From positions 620,001 through 684,000 of the forward strand of contig NZ_RCZG01000001.1 in NCBI RefSeq assembly GCF_006439015.1: a DNA stretch of 64,000 nucleotides. The letters run 5' to 3'. Each line of letters starts with the position of its first letter. Position 1 is the first letter of the stretch. The translations under genes and the position numbers were made by a program. The notes under the pieces were generated by a model that saw nothing but the letters and a program-made list of their open reading frames with translations, had not been told where the DNA came from and ran no database searches. Source of the DNA: Mycolicibacterium hodleri (GTDB lineage Bacteria > Actinomycetota > Actinomycetes > Mycobacteriales > Mycobacteriaceae). Shown here in pieces: positions 54,682-63,701 of the stretch.

Positions 54682-55542
54682 ATGCCCATTCGCACCGCAC
54701 TTCGCCCCGGCGAGCTGTCCCCGACGCTGCCGGTGCCCAAGTCGATCCCGCGCCCCGAGTACGCATGGAAGTCAGCAGTGCGAGAGGGGAGCGAACCCTG
54801 GGTGCAGGCACCCGAGGTCATCGAGAAGATGCGGGTCGCCGGACGCATTGCGGCCAACGCGCTCGCCGAAGCGGGCAAGGCGGTGGCGCCGGGCGTCACC
54901 ACCGACGAGCTCGACCGGATCGCCCACGAGTACATGGTCGACCACGGCGCCTACCCGTCGACCCTGGGTTACAAGGGCTACCCCAAGTCCTGCTGCACCT
55001 CACTCAACGAGATCATCTGCCACGGCATCCCGGACTCGACGGTCGTGCAGGACGGCGACATCGTCAACATCGACGTCACCGCCTTCGTCGACGGCGTGCA
55101 CGGAGACACCAACGCCACCTTCCTGGCCGGTGACGTCGCCGAGGAGCACCGACTGCTCGTCGAGCGGACCCACGAGGCCACGATGCGCGCAATCAAGGCG
55201 TGCAAACCCGGACGTCAGCTGTCAGTCGTCGGCCGTGTCATCGAGTCCTATGCGAATAGGTTCGGCTACAACGTCGTTCGCGACTTCACCGGGCATGGCA
55301 TCGGCACCACGTTCCACAACGGCCTGGTGGTACTGCACTACGACGAGCCCGCGGTCGACACCGTGCTCGAGCCGGGCATGACGTTCACGATCGAGCCGAT
55401 GATCAATCTCGGTGCGCTGGACTACGAGATCTGGGACGACGGCTGGACGGTCGCCACTACGGACAAGCGGTGGACCGCACAGTTCGAGCACACCCTCGTA
55501 GTCACCGACAGCGGCGCCGAGATACTGACGCTGGCGGAGTGA
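54682..55542 (+). CDS. mapB: Methionine aminopeptidase, type I with N-terminal extension
   Basis: A 286-residue enzyme removing N-terminal methionine from nascent proteins. The five metal ligands are in [16 protein letters not shown] (two Asp), TGHGIG (His), TIEPM (Glu) and QFEHT (Glu). The N-terminal extension [14 protein letters not shown] with its SH3-type Pro motif is the mark of mycobacterial MapB (Rv2861c, 285 residues). ATG 54682 follows GGCAGG, with a -10-like TACGCT just upstream. The stop overlaps the cobQ GTG by 4 bases. Confidence 0.96.
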   Translation: MPIRTALRPGELSPTLPVPKSIPRPEYAWKSAVREGSEPWVQAPEVIEKMRVAGRIAANALAEAGKAVAPGVTTDELDRIAHEYMVDHGAYPSTLGYKGYPKSCCTSLNEIICHGIPDSTVVQDGDIVNIDVTAFVDGVHGDTNATFLAGDVAEEHRLLVERTHEATMRAIKACKPGRQLSVVGRVIESYANRFGYNVVRDFTGHGIGTTFHNGLVVLHYDEPAVDTVLEPGMTFTIEPMINLGALDYEIWDDGWTVATTDKRWTAQFEHTLVVTDSGAEILTLAE

Positions 55543-57029
55543 GCGGCGCGCTACTGGTCGCGGGCACCACCTCCGATGCAGGCAAGTCGATGATGGTCGC
55601 CGGTCTCTGTCGACTGTTGGCGCGCAAGGGTATTCGTGTGGCGCCGTTCAAGGCGCAGAACATGTCCAACAACTCGGCCGTTACGATGGAGGGCGGCGAA
55701 ATCGGGCGCGCCCAGGCGATGCAGGCGCGGGCGGCGGGTCTGGAGCCGAGCGTGCGGTTCAACCCCGTGCTGCTCAAGCCCGGCAGTGATCGGACCTCTC
55801 AGCTAGTCGTCATGGGCCAGGTGTCGGGCACGGTGGCGGCGGGCGACTACTTCCACCATCGCGCCTGGCTCGCCGACGTGATCAACGCCGAACTCGACTC
55901 GCTGAGAAGCGAATTCGACGCCGTCATCTGCGAGGGAGCTGGCTCGCCCGCAGAGATCAATCTAAGAGCAACCGATCTGGCCAACATGGGCTTGGCGCGG
56001 GCCGCCGAGCTACCCGTGATCGTGGTGGGAGACATCGACCGCGGCGGCCTGCTGGCACACCTCTTTGGGACGGTGGCCGTCCTCGAGCCCGACGATCAAC
56101 GCCTCATCTCCGGATTCGTGGTCAACAAGTTCCGCGGTGATCCCGCACTGCTCGCGCCCGGCCTCGATCAGCTCGAACGCCTGACCGGGCGGCCAACCTA
56201 CGGTGTCGTCCCCTTCGACGACGGGTTGTGGCTCGACGCCGAGGATTCGCTATCGGTCCAGGCGCACCGGATGGTGGGAATTCCTGGGCCTGCGCGAGGC
56301 GTGGACTCGCTGCGAGTGGCCGCGGTCCGGCTGCCGCGCATCTCCAACTCCACCGACATCGAGGCGTTGGCATGCGAACCGGGCGTGCTCGTCCGATGGG
56401 TGAGCGACGCCGCCGATGTCGCCGACGCCGACGTGGTGGTCCTGCCGGGAAGCAAGGCGACGGTGTCCGATCTCGCCTGGCTGCGTGAGCGTGGGCTCGC
56501 CGATGCCGTGATCGCCCACGCGGCGTCAGGGCGGACCGTGCTCGGCATCTGCGGCGGGTTTCAGATGCTGTGCCGAACCATCGACGATTCGGTTGAGTCG
56601 GGCCAGCGCCGCGTCGAGGGCCTAGGGCTTCTGGACGCCGACATCGTCTTCGAACCCGCGAAGACGTTGCGACGCTGGAATGGTCCGTTGCGCGGGTACG
56701 AGATTCACCACGGTCAGATCGCCAGGGCCTCCGAAGACTCTTGGTTGGACGTCGGTATCCGGCGCGGCGCCGTGTACGGCACACACTGGCACGGACTGCT
56801 CGACAACGACGACGTCCGGCGCCGTTGGCTCACTGATGCCGCAATGACGGGGGGCAGGAAAGGATTCGTCGTCGCCGCCGACGTCGAGGTGACCACTCGC
56901 CGCGACGCGCAACTCGACACGATGGCAGACCTGCTCGCGTCCCATCTCGACGTCGGGGCGGTGATGGACCTGCTCGACCGTGGCGTACCGTCGAGGCCCG
57001 TCATCACCTCGACGATCTGTGGTCCGTGA
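55539..57029 (+). CDS. cobQ: Cobyric acid synthase
   Basis: A 496-residue glutamine-dependent amidotransferase that amidates adenosylcobyrinic acid a,c-diamide at b, d, e and g to cobyric acid. The N-terminal P-loop-like dethiobiotin-synthetase fold reads [45 protein letters not shown]. The class I glutaminase half has Cys338 in GICGGFQML and His in THWHGL (416/418). The start GTG overlaps the mapB stop. No other cobalamin genes or riboswitch are visible nearby. Confidence 0.95.
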   Translation: MSGALLVAGTTSDAGKSMMVAGLCRLLARKGIRVAPFKAQNMSNNSAVTMEGGEIGRAQAMQARAAGLEPSVRFNPVLLKPGSDRTSQLVVMGQVSGTVAAGDYFHHRAWLADVINAELDSLRSEFDAVICEGAGSPAEINLRATDLANMGLARAAELPVIVVGDIDRGGLLAHLFGTVAVLEPDDQRLISGFVVNKFRGDPALLAPGLDQLERLTGRPTYGVVPFDDGLWLDAEDSLSVQAHRMVGIPGPARGVDSLRVAAVRLPRISNSTDIEALACEPGVLVRWVSDAADVADADVVVLPGSKATVSDLAWLRERGLADAVIAHAASGRTVLGICGGFQMLCRTIDDSVESGQRRVEGLGLLDADIVFEPAKTLRRWNGPLRGYEIHHGQIARASEDSWLDVGIRRGAVYGTHWHGLLDNDDVRRRWLTDAAMTGGRKGFVVAADVEVTTRRDAQLDTMADLLASHLDVGAVMDLLDRGVPSRPVITSTICGP

Positions 57030-57150
57030 GTGGCCCCGACGATCGCGGTCAAAGGTTCGGTGCCACAAACGTTTCTAGACGTCGCCGCAACGCGGGCCCA
57101 CCGGCTGAAGCAACGCTGAGGGTTGTATTGCAAGCGCATGAAAACCGGCA

Positions 57151-57164
57151 CTGATCACGATCAG
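57151..57164. promoter_or_regulatory. Inverted repeat CTGATC-AC-GATCAG upstream of hydrolase-like gene
   Basis: A 6-2-6 perfect inverted repeat immediately upstream of the TACCGT -10 box (57171-57176), at the -35 position, suggesting a repressor site. Confidence 0.5.
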
Positions 57165-57170
57165 TCCCTG

Positions 57171-57176
57171 TACCGT
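57171..57176 (+). promoter_or_regulatory. Probable -10 box (TACCGT)
   Basis: TACCGT fits TAnnnT and ends 6 bases before ATG 57183, suggesting a leaderless mRNA. Confidence 0.5.
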
Positions 57177-57182
57177 GACGCA

Positions 57183-57746
57183 ATGCCTTCGACCGTGCTG
57201 ACCGTCGACGGATTCCCGGCCGCCGTTGACGTGTCCGGCCCCGAGAAGGGGTCAGTCGTCGTGCTGCTCGGAGCCGCGCACCAAGGATCGACTGCGTATG
57301 ACGCGGTCTGTCAACGGTTGCACACCGCATCGCTACGAACCGTCGTCATCGCCCCCGACCCGCGGTTGAGCCCGAAGTCCATCGTCGGAATCCTCGATTC
57401 CGTCGGGGTGCGTTGGGCGCTACTGGTGGGCGATCGAGTCGGTGGGGAGTTGGCGTGGGAGTTGGCCGCGACTCGGCTGGACCGGTTCATCGGTCTGGTC
57501 GTGGTCGACCGCGGTCACCCACGCGTGCCCGATCACGCGGGGGTGATCCGCGACGAGCACTGCCCGCCCGTCGAGGTGAACACCACCGCGCTCGTCAGCA
57601 CGCCAGCGGCGCGGAACGTCGCCAAGGCGAGCCAGCGCTACGTGTACGGCGACTACCGCATCGTGGAGTTGCTCGGCCGACGCAACGTTGGCGAGTCCAC
57701 CGCGCAACTGGCCGGCGAGATCGTACTGCGGACCAGCACGTGGTGA
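57183..57746 (+). CDS. Alpha/beta-hydrolase-like protein, probably catalytically inactive
   Basis: A 187-residue protein resembling the first part of an alpha/beta hydrolase: VVVLLGAAHQGSTAYDAVCQRL, then the elbow region WALLVGDRVGGELAWELA. The nucleophile position in GxSxG reads Arg (GDRVG), so esterase activity is unlikely. It is shorter than usual (about 280), lacking much of the cap and the His-bearing end. ATG 57183 is chosen because of the leaderless -10 box; ATG 57138 is also in frame. Confidence 0.6.
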   Translation: MPSTVLTVDGFPAAVDVSGPEKGSVVVLLGAAHQGSTAYDAVCQRLHTASLRTVVIAPDPRLSPKSIVGILDSVGVRWALLVGDRVGGELAWELAATRLDRFIGLVVVDRGHPRVPDHAGVIRDEHCPPVEVNTTALVSTPAARNVAKASQRYVYGDYRIVELLGRRNVGESTAQLAGEIVLRTSTW

Positions 57747-57772
57747 GGTAACTCACTGGCCGACCAGGGCCG

Positions 57773-58200
57773 CTATGCGTAGACGGCCGAGAGGTTGGTG
57801 AGCTCGGTCCACCTGGCGCGGAAGTCATCGGCACTCAAGACGGTTTCGACCTGGGCGCCGACCGGGCCGAACACGTCGGGCTCGACCAACGCGAGGGCCG
57901 CCGACTGGTCCCAGAACAGTTGATCGCGCGTTGGTCGGGTTCGGCACCTAGACGGCTGACGGCCGATGCCGCGAGCGTCGGCGCCACGAACCCTTACCTT
58001 GTCACGATGGCTGCGACATGGCGTGAACCGATGACGATGGGGATCGCCACCATGTCGTCGATGTCGATGTCGAAATCGGTGTCGATCAGAACGCAGGAGT
58101 TTGGCAGTGCGCTGGGGCTGGCGCCCGCGGCGCCGGGAACTACCAGTGCGGCGGCCAGCAGAATGGCCATAGCCGCGAGGAGGGAAATGAGGCATGACAT
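57773..58200 (-). pseudogene. Remnant of a secreted nucleoside-hydrolase-like gene
   Basis: On the minus strand an ORF starting at 58200 encodes a signal peptide (ISLLAAMAILLAAALVVPGAAGA) and CVLIDTDFDIDIDDMVAIPIVIG, the DxD-rich metal site of nucleoside hydrolases, then stops at 57994. A second frame continues GFVAPTLAASAVSRLGAEPDQRAI, and a third resumes LFWDQSAALALVEPDVFGPVGAQVETVLSADDFRARW. So the middle of the gene is deleted and two frame changes are present. The DFDIDIDDM motif also carries an extra DI from a hexamer duplication. Too short and broken to be functional. Confidence 0.65.
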
Positions 58201-58237
58201 GTGAATTCTCGCTTTCCGGCATTTCCGGCGAGAAAGA

Positions 58238-59089
58238 TTAACCGACTGAATCGTTGGCGAACGTGCATTCGTCCTCGAGCTCGTCGGCCATTTCCGGAAT
58301 TTCGACGTTGAGTCGGCGTAACGCCCGATAGGTCAGATTCTGTGTAGAACGGCTACCCAGACCCTGCTGGAAACCTTGATTGCGATAGTCGCCCATTTCG
58401 CGGTCGAAGGCGTTGAACCGGGTACAGTCGAAACCCTTCTTTCCGGCGAGGTACTGGCGCACTAGGTCGTTGTATTCACCGATGAACTTCTTGGCGTCGA
58501 CTTTCATGTGATTGCGGTCGAAATTATCTGGCTGTTTCATCGGCTCGATCACCCAGTGCCCGTCGGTGACCGAATACTGGCCGATTCCGGGTCGCGGTTG
58601 ATAGTTTGCGGATCGCCCGGCATGGAAGGAGAGCTCCAGGGGCAGACCGTAGAACCGGATGCGACCTTCCTGGCGACGCTCCACCTGATCGTTGAGAAGG
58701 TGCATGTAGGGCGTCAACTCGTCGTCGGTCATCCCCGGCGCGTGCACGAAGACATGGACACCGACGTCGGACTTGTCGTCGTACTCGTAGGAGGCGTTGC
58801 TGCCGAACAGGTCCACCGTATCGACGGTCAGTCCGTCGATGCCGGTTTCGCCGATCACGCGATCCACCACGTGCAGGATCGCGTCGCGAACGTCCGGCTT
58901 CATCGTCAGGCCGTCCCAGATTCGCGGGTCGAGCTGTGTCGGGAAGGTCGTGATGGCATCGACGGCCTTACTCACTGCCGCGTCGGAATCGTCGGCCAGC
59001 GGTGATTTCGGCTCGGCAGTAGACCTGCATGCCGCGACAACGAGCAGGACGCAAAGGACGACGGCTACACTGATCTTGATCAATATCAC
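58238..59089 (-). CDS. Lipoprotein with nucleotidyltransferase-like motif
   Basis: About 283 residues. A hydrophobic N-terminus (ISVAVVLCVLLVVAAC) ends in a lipobox-like VAAC, so an extracytoplasmic lipoprotein is likely. The middle segment VDLFGSNASYEYDDKSDVGVHVFV resembles predicted nucleotidyltransferases that read GSxAxY...SDxDxH, but the second Asp is Gly (SDVGVH), so catalysis is doubtful. Starts: GTG 59089 (preferred) or TTG 59083; the frame to 59287 has no lipoprotein logic. I do not recognise a named family and the NTase link is tentative. Confidence 0.55.
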   Translation of the reverse strand: MILIKISVAVVLCVLLVVAACRSTAEPKSPLADDSDAAVSKAVDAITTFPTQLDPRIWDGLTMKPDVRDAILHVVDRVIGETGIDGLTVDTVDLFGSNASYEYDDKSDVGVHVFVHAPGMTDDELTPYMHLLNDQVERRQEGRIRFYGLPLELSFHAGRSANYQPRPGIGQYSVTDGHWVIEPMKQPDNFDRNHMKVDAKKFIGEYNDLVRQYLAGKKGFDCTRFNAFDREMGDYRNQGFQQGLGSRSTQNLTYRALRRLNVEIPEMADELEDECTFANDSVG

Positions 59090-59438
59090 CCCAAGGCCGC
59101 ACCGATGTGGACGCCCCAGCGTACTTTTCCTGCCTGGCGGCCGGGCCCCCTTGGACTTAATGCCCAGCCCCTGCGTGGCGCAGATTTGAGCAACCAATTG
59201 TTCATCCTGTCCGATGCAGACACCGCGGTCGGCGATGGGGACGAAGGAGGAGCCGCATTCTCCGATGTGGCCAAAAGCGTTTAGCAATGTGATATTCGAT
59301 TGTCGTCATCGACATTGGCTTCACGAGCAGCAGGACTTCGCACGATGGCATGGGAATCGGGGAATGGACTCACCAGCGCCCAGGGGCTAAATTTCGACCG
59401 GCTGACCGCATTGGAACGCAGAGGAGGTCTCAGCTTCG
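59090..59438. other. Intergenic region of 349 bp, no gene seen
   Basis: Divergent gap between the lipoprotein gene and the small membrane-protein gene. I see only a possible -10 box TAAATT at 59388-59393 and the strong ribosome site GAGGAGG at 59421-59427 that serves the gene at 59439. The minus-strand frame to 59287 is judged non-coding. Confidence 0.5.
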
Positions 59439-59924
59439 ATGACAGAATCGAGTCCGGTCCGGGCGTTCCCTGACGGCGACCTACCGGAGGGGGCGACGTG
59501 GGTACTATCGACGCCGCCGTCGCCGCGCCAGCACATGTCGTACTGGTTTGTCGGCGCAGTCGTCGCGTCGCTCATTCCCTTTCTCCCGGACATCGTGCAC
59601 TGGGTAGATGGCAAAGCCAATACACCGGACTTCTACGACTCTCTGGCACGCGGCGAACTGCTGGCGATCGCGATGGTCGTCACGATCGGCGGCCTGGCAG
59701 AGCTTGCCCCGGTCAGACACGACATTCGGTACTCGGCGGGGTGGGTCGTCGGGGGGGTGCTGATCGGATTGTCCGAAGGTATCTGGTACACCGATGTCGT
59801 GACCGACCTGATGGACGGGCATGCCATGCCACCGGATCGGCTTGCCTGGGGTTCGATTGCGCTGTTCGTGATATCGGCGGTGATCAGCTTGAGAAGCATC
59901 TACCTCGTCGCGAGCTCGCGATGA
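59439..59924 (+). CDS. Small four-helix membrane protein of unknown function
   Basis: A 161-residue protein with helices at about 34-52 (YWFVGAVVASLIPFLPDIV), 73-89, 98-116 (SAGWVVGGVLIGLSEGIWY) and 137-157, and an acidic extracellular-type segment. The strong ribosome site GAGGAGG is 11 bases upstream. The stop overlaps the next small gene by 4 bases (ATGA). I recognise no named family. The pair could be a membrane effector module (see next gene) but no function can be assigned. Confidence 0.7.
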   Translation: MTESSPVRAFPDGDLPEGATWVLSTPPSPRQHMSYWFVGAVVASLIPFLPDIVHWVDGKANTPDFYDSLARGELLAIAMVVTIGGLAELAPVRHDIRYSAGWVVGGVLIGLSEGIWYTDVVTDLMDGHAMPPDRLAWGSIALFVISAVISLRSIYLVASSR

Positions 59925-60187
59925 CGCCAGTCGAGTACCTCGTCATCGCGCTCGCTCTCGGCGCCGTGGGTTCGTGCCTCCATTCCGCCGTCCGGTCGTT
60001 GCTCTCGTTCCGTCGGTCGGGTCGTAGGCAGCATCATCCGCGTATCGCGCTGCAGGTCAAGAACCCAGACGGAAGTACCACCACCGCGGTGCTCACGGGC
60101 GTGAACGACAGCGATGCCGAGCAGCTGATTCGGAAGATCGAGAATCAGGCGGCCAGGGTTTACGGCGGGCCCGAAGAGTCTTCGTAA
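59921..60187 (+). CDS. Small protein: membrane helix plus short soluble domain (possibly EACC1-like)
   Basis: An 88-residue protein with one N-terminal helix (VEYLVIALALGAVGSCLHSAV), a basic linker, then a short soluble domain RIALQVKNPDGSTTTAVLTGVNDSDAEQLIRKIENQA. The DGST..V beta pair followed by a helix vaguely resembles the effector-associated constant component domain of bacterial conflict systems. That comparison is a guess. It is translationally coupled to the upstream membrane protein. Confidence 0.65.
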   Translation: MTPVEYLVIALALGAVGSCLHSAVRSLLSFRRSGRRQHHPRIALQVKNPDGSTTTAVLTGVNDSDAEQLIRKIENQAARVYGGPEESS

Positions 60188-60343
60188 CGCACTCGAGGCC
60201 GATGCTGGCATCGGCTGACGGATGCTGTTGTGGAAGTGGCCGCAGTGCCGCTAGTGGCGCATGCGATTCGCCGTGCGTGACCATGGCCGGACACGCCCAT
60301 CGGACTCGCCCAAGCTGTCGGAGCACGTCTCTATCCTTCGCAC

Positions 60344-63300
60344 ATGGTGTCGCCACACGGCCTAAACGTCGACGAACTACTCGCGGAGTTCGACTCCGCG
60401 AGCGTCACTCGCGGTACGCGCTACGCCAACCTGGGTCGGGTCGGTGAGACGTCGTGGAGCGACGACGGCCTCAAGCTCGCGGGTACCTGTTCGGGATCCG
60501 GCGACAATCTCTACTGGGTCACTCTCGGGTTCGATCGCTTTGGCGACGACCTCGAGCTCGCGCGGGCTAGCTGCTCCTGCCCGGTGGGCGCGTACTGCAA
60601 GCACGCGGTCGCACTGCTTCTGACGGCGTGTTGGGGATCCGGCGCACCGCCGTCGGACCGTTGGCGGACGGTCCTCACCAACATGCTGGACGAGCTGGCA
60701 CCCCGAGATGGCGAACACACCTCCCCGATCGGCCTGGAATTCTCGATCGCGTCGCCCAATCGGTACCGCCCCGGCACCGAGATCGCGTTGCGTCCCGTCA
60801 CGGTCGGCAAGCGCGGGACGTGGATCAAGACCGGTCTGAACTGGCAACGTCTGGCGTACCACGCTGGCGCTGCCGAGTTCGATGGCCGTCAGTACGATGC
60901 CCTCCGCGCTCTCGTCACCGACGTGCAGAGGGCAGGCATCATGCCGGTCGGCGACGTGATGACGGTCGCCTACGCACCATCGTCTCTGTGGTCGCGGCTC
61001 GAGGGCGCCATCGATGCGGGCGTCACCATTGTCGCCAACCGCGGCAGCGGCCTGCAGGCAGTCGACTTCATCAAGAGCGCGCAGTTGCGGCTCGACTTCA
61101 GCTCCGACGAGGCGGGCGGCGCCACGATGTCGGTGACGCTGGTCGTCGACGGCGAACGTTGCAGTCCCGTCGGTGTCGGCCTCATCGGATCACCAGCACC
61201 GCACGGGATGTACACCGTGATCGACGGTGTGCTGCGGCTCGGGCGTTTCGATCCCGTGCCAGGACGCACCACGCTGGACCTCGTCGCGCGCAACGAAATC
61301 GTGCACATCCCCGCCGAGACGGTGGCGGAGTTTTCGCTGGACGTCCTTCCTCGGCTGGTCGGCGTCGCACCCGTGGACGTTGAGGACGGACTGTTCACGC
61401 CGCCGACCATCAGCGGACCCATCCCGGTGCTGGCGGTCAAGCTCGGTTCCGGCGGCGTACTTGCGCACTGGAGCATTCGGTACCACGTCAACGACCAACA
61501 TCACGACTTCGACCACGATTCGCCTCTTCGTCGAACGGTCTACCGTGACGCTGACGCCGAGGCGCTCGCCTGGGAAACGGTGACCCCTGCGCTCAAGGTC
61601 GTCGCGGCCGCATCGCACAGCTGGAAACAACAAGCGGCACAACATGTCCGGCAGAAGATGAGGCGTCGAGTAAGTGCCGCGCTGGTCGACGAGCTGGCGG
61701 CGATCGTCGAGTCCCGTAGCCCATCGGGCGCCGCCGACGCGGCATCACCAGCCACTCTTCGTTCAGATACCGATCTCACCCTGGCGGAGGCCGCGGTGCT
61801 CATCGCCGAGCTCTTGCCGCAATTGGATTGCAGGGACGCCTTCACGATCGAATTGGATCAGAGTGCGCCAGTGTTCCGCGCTGCCGAAAACCTTCCACGC
61901 CTCGAGTTCGGCAGCGGTGACGGGGAGCCAGTGCGCAACGACTGGTTCGACCTCAGCATTTCGCTGCAGATCGACGGGCAGCAGGTCCCCATCGCCGAGG
62001 TGATCGCCGAGTTGGCCCTGGGTGCAACGCACATGCTGTTGCCCAACGGGGTCTACTTCCGTCTCGACACTCCGGAACTCCGTCGCCTGCGGGATCTGAT
62101 CGACGAGGCGCGAGCGCTCGGCGAGATCGAGGGCGACAAGGTGAATGCCGGATCGCGCAACGTCACCCTGTGGGAGGAGTTGCTCGCGCTGGGTGTCGTC
62201 GACAAGCAGCTGGCCGACTGGCGGGAGAGTCTCGCAAGACTGACGTCGGCCCGACCACCCGTTCCCGTCGACGTACCCGACGGGCTGAGCGCCACGCTGC
62301 GGGACTACCAGCGCGACGGTCTGAACTGGCTGTCCTTCCTGTGGGACAACGAACTCGGCGGCGTGCTCGCCGACGACATGGGGCTGGGCAAGACGGTGCA
62401 GACCCTGGCCTTGATCGCCCGCGTCGCCGAGCAGGGCGCCCGACGATTTCTCGTCGTGGCGCCGACGAGCGTGGTCAGCAACTGGGTCGCTGAGTGCCAC
62501 AAGTTCACTCCCGGGTTGACGGCGGTAGCGGTTACCAGTACCGAAGGCCGATCGGGCACCTCGCTCGCGGAACAGTCGGCTGCCGCTGACATCGTGGTTA
62601 CGTCCTATGCCCTGCTGCGCATCGATTTCGAGGCGTACGCCGCAATCGATTGGGCGGGAGTGATTCTCGACGAGGCGCAGTTCGTCAAGAATCACACCAG
62701 CAAGACCCACCAGTGCGCGCGTCGGCTCGACGCCCGATTCAAACTCGCCATCACGGGCACTCCGATGGAGAACAATCTGATGGAGCTATGGTCGCTGCTG
62801 TCGATCACCGCACCAGGCCTCTTTCCATCGCCCAAGGTGTTCACCGACTACTTCCGCAAACCGATCGAGTCGGGCAGCGACCCCGAACGGCTGCCCGTGC
62901 TGCGCCGCCGGATCAAGCCGGTGATGTTACGACGAACCAAGGGTCAGGTCGCCGGTGAACTGCCGCCGAAGCAGGAGCAGGTGCTCACGCTGGACCTCGG
63001 TCCCAAACACCGAAAGATCTACGACACGCACATGGCCCGCGAGCGACAGAAGGTTCTGGGACTCCTCGGTGAGTGGGAGAAGAACCGGTTTCAGATCTTC
63101 CGGTCGTTGACGTTGCTACGACAGCTGAGCCTGCACGCCGGATTGATCGACGAGACGAAGCGCGACGTCGCCGCCGCAAAGGTCGACTTCCTGGTCGAAC
63201 AGTTACCCGGTCTGGTGGCCGAGGGTCATAGCGCGTTGGTGTTCAGCCAGTTCACCGGGTTCCTCGACATCCTCCGGGCGCATCTCGACGCCATCGGGTT

Positions 63301-63682
63301 GAGTTACAGCTATCTGGACGGTTCGTCGAGTTCCCGCCAGCGCGACGCGGCGATCCGTGCCTTCAAGGCGGGCGCCAATCCGGTGTTCCTGATCAGTCTC
63401 AAGGCTGGCGGATTCGGGCTCAATCTCACGGAGGCCGACTACTGCTTCGTCTGCGACCCGTGGTGGAATCCCGCGGCCGAGGCGCAGGCGATCGACCGGA
63501 CGCATCGCATTGGGCAGACGCGTCCGGTCACCGTCTACCGGTTGGTCTCTGAAGGGACCATCGAAGAGAAGGTCGTCGTCCTACAGACGCGCAAACGCGA
63601 ACTGTTCACGGCCGTCGTCGACGAGGGTGACGCCTTCGGCTCGGCCATCACAGCGTCGGACGTACGGGAGCTGTTCGGCTAG
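60344..63682 (+). CDS. SWIM zinc-finger SNF2/DEAD-box helicase-like protein
   Basis: A 1112-residue SNF2-family ATPase. The N-terminal SWIM zinc finger CxCxnCxH is Cys77, Cys79, Cys85, His87. A long middle region follows, then the SNF2 core: DDMGLGKTVQT with Lys683, DEAQ with Asp776 (ILDEAQFVKN), ITGTPMENNLMELWSLL, and the helicase C half ending CDPWWNPAAEAQAIDRTHRIGQTRPVTVYRL. This is the common bacterial HepA/SWIM layout; it remodels protein-DNA or RNA polymerase complexes. ATG 60344. No restriction-modification or other defence partner is evident nearby. Confidence 0.93.
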   Translation: MVSPHGLNVDELLAEFDSASVTRGTRYANLGRVGETSWSDDGLKLAGTCSGSGDNLYWVTLGFDRFGDDLELARASCSCPVGAYCKHAVALLLTACWGSGAPPSDRWRTVLTNMLDELAPRDGEHTSPIGLEFSIASPNRYRPGTEIALRPVTVGKRGTWIKTGLNWQRLAYHAGAAEFDGRQYDALRALVTDVQRAGIMPVGDVMTVAYAPSSLWSRLEGAIDAGVTIVANRGSGLQAVDFIKSAQLRLDFSSDEAGGATMSVTLVVDGERCSPVGVGLIGSPAPHGMYTVIDGVLRLGRFDPVPGRTTLDLVARNEIVHIPAETVAEFSLDVLPRLVGVAPVDVEDGLFTPPTISGPIPVLAVKLGSGGVLAHWSIRYHVNDQHHDFDHDSPLRRTVYRDADAEALAWETVTPALKVVAAASHSWKQQAAQHVRQKMRRRVSAALVDELAAIVESRSPSGAADAASPATLRSDTDLTLAEAAVLIAELLPQLDCRDAFTIELDQSAPVFRAAENLPRLEFGSGDGEPVRNDWFDLSISLQIDGQQVPIAEVIAELALGATHMLLPNGVYFRLDTPELRRLRDLIDEARALGEIEGDKVNAGSRNVTLWEELLALGVVDKQLADWRESLARLTSARPPVPVDVPDGLSATLRDYQRDGLNWLSFLWDNELGGVLADDMGLGKTVQTLALIARVAEQGARRFLVVAPTSVVSNWVAECHKFTPGLTAVAVTSTEGRSGTSLAEQSAAADIVVTSYALLRIDFEAYAAIDWAGVILDEAQFVKNHTSKTHQCARRLDARFKLAITGTPMENNLMELWSLLSITAPGLFPSPKVFTDYFRKPIESGSDPERLPVLRRRIKPVMLRRTKGQVAGELPPKQEQVLTLDLGPKHRKIYDTHMARERQKVLGLLGEWEKNRFQIFRSLTLLRQLSLHAGLIDETKRDVAAAKVDFLVEQLPGLVAEGHSALVFSQFTGFLDILRAHLDAIGLSYSYLDGSSSSRQRDAAIRAFKAGANPVFLISLKAGGFGLNLTEADYCFVCDPWWNPAAEAQAIDRTHRIGQTRPVTVYRLVSEGTIEEKVVVLQTRKRELFTAVVDEGDAFGSAITASDVRELFG

Positions 63683-63701
63683 AGCACTTTTGCCGTCGGC
63701 G

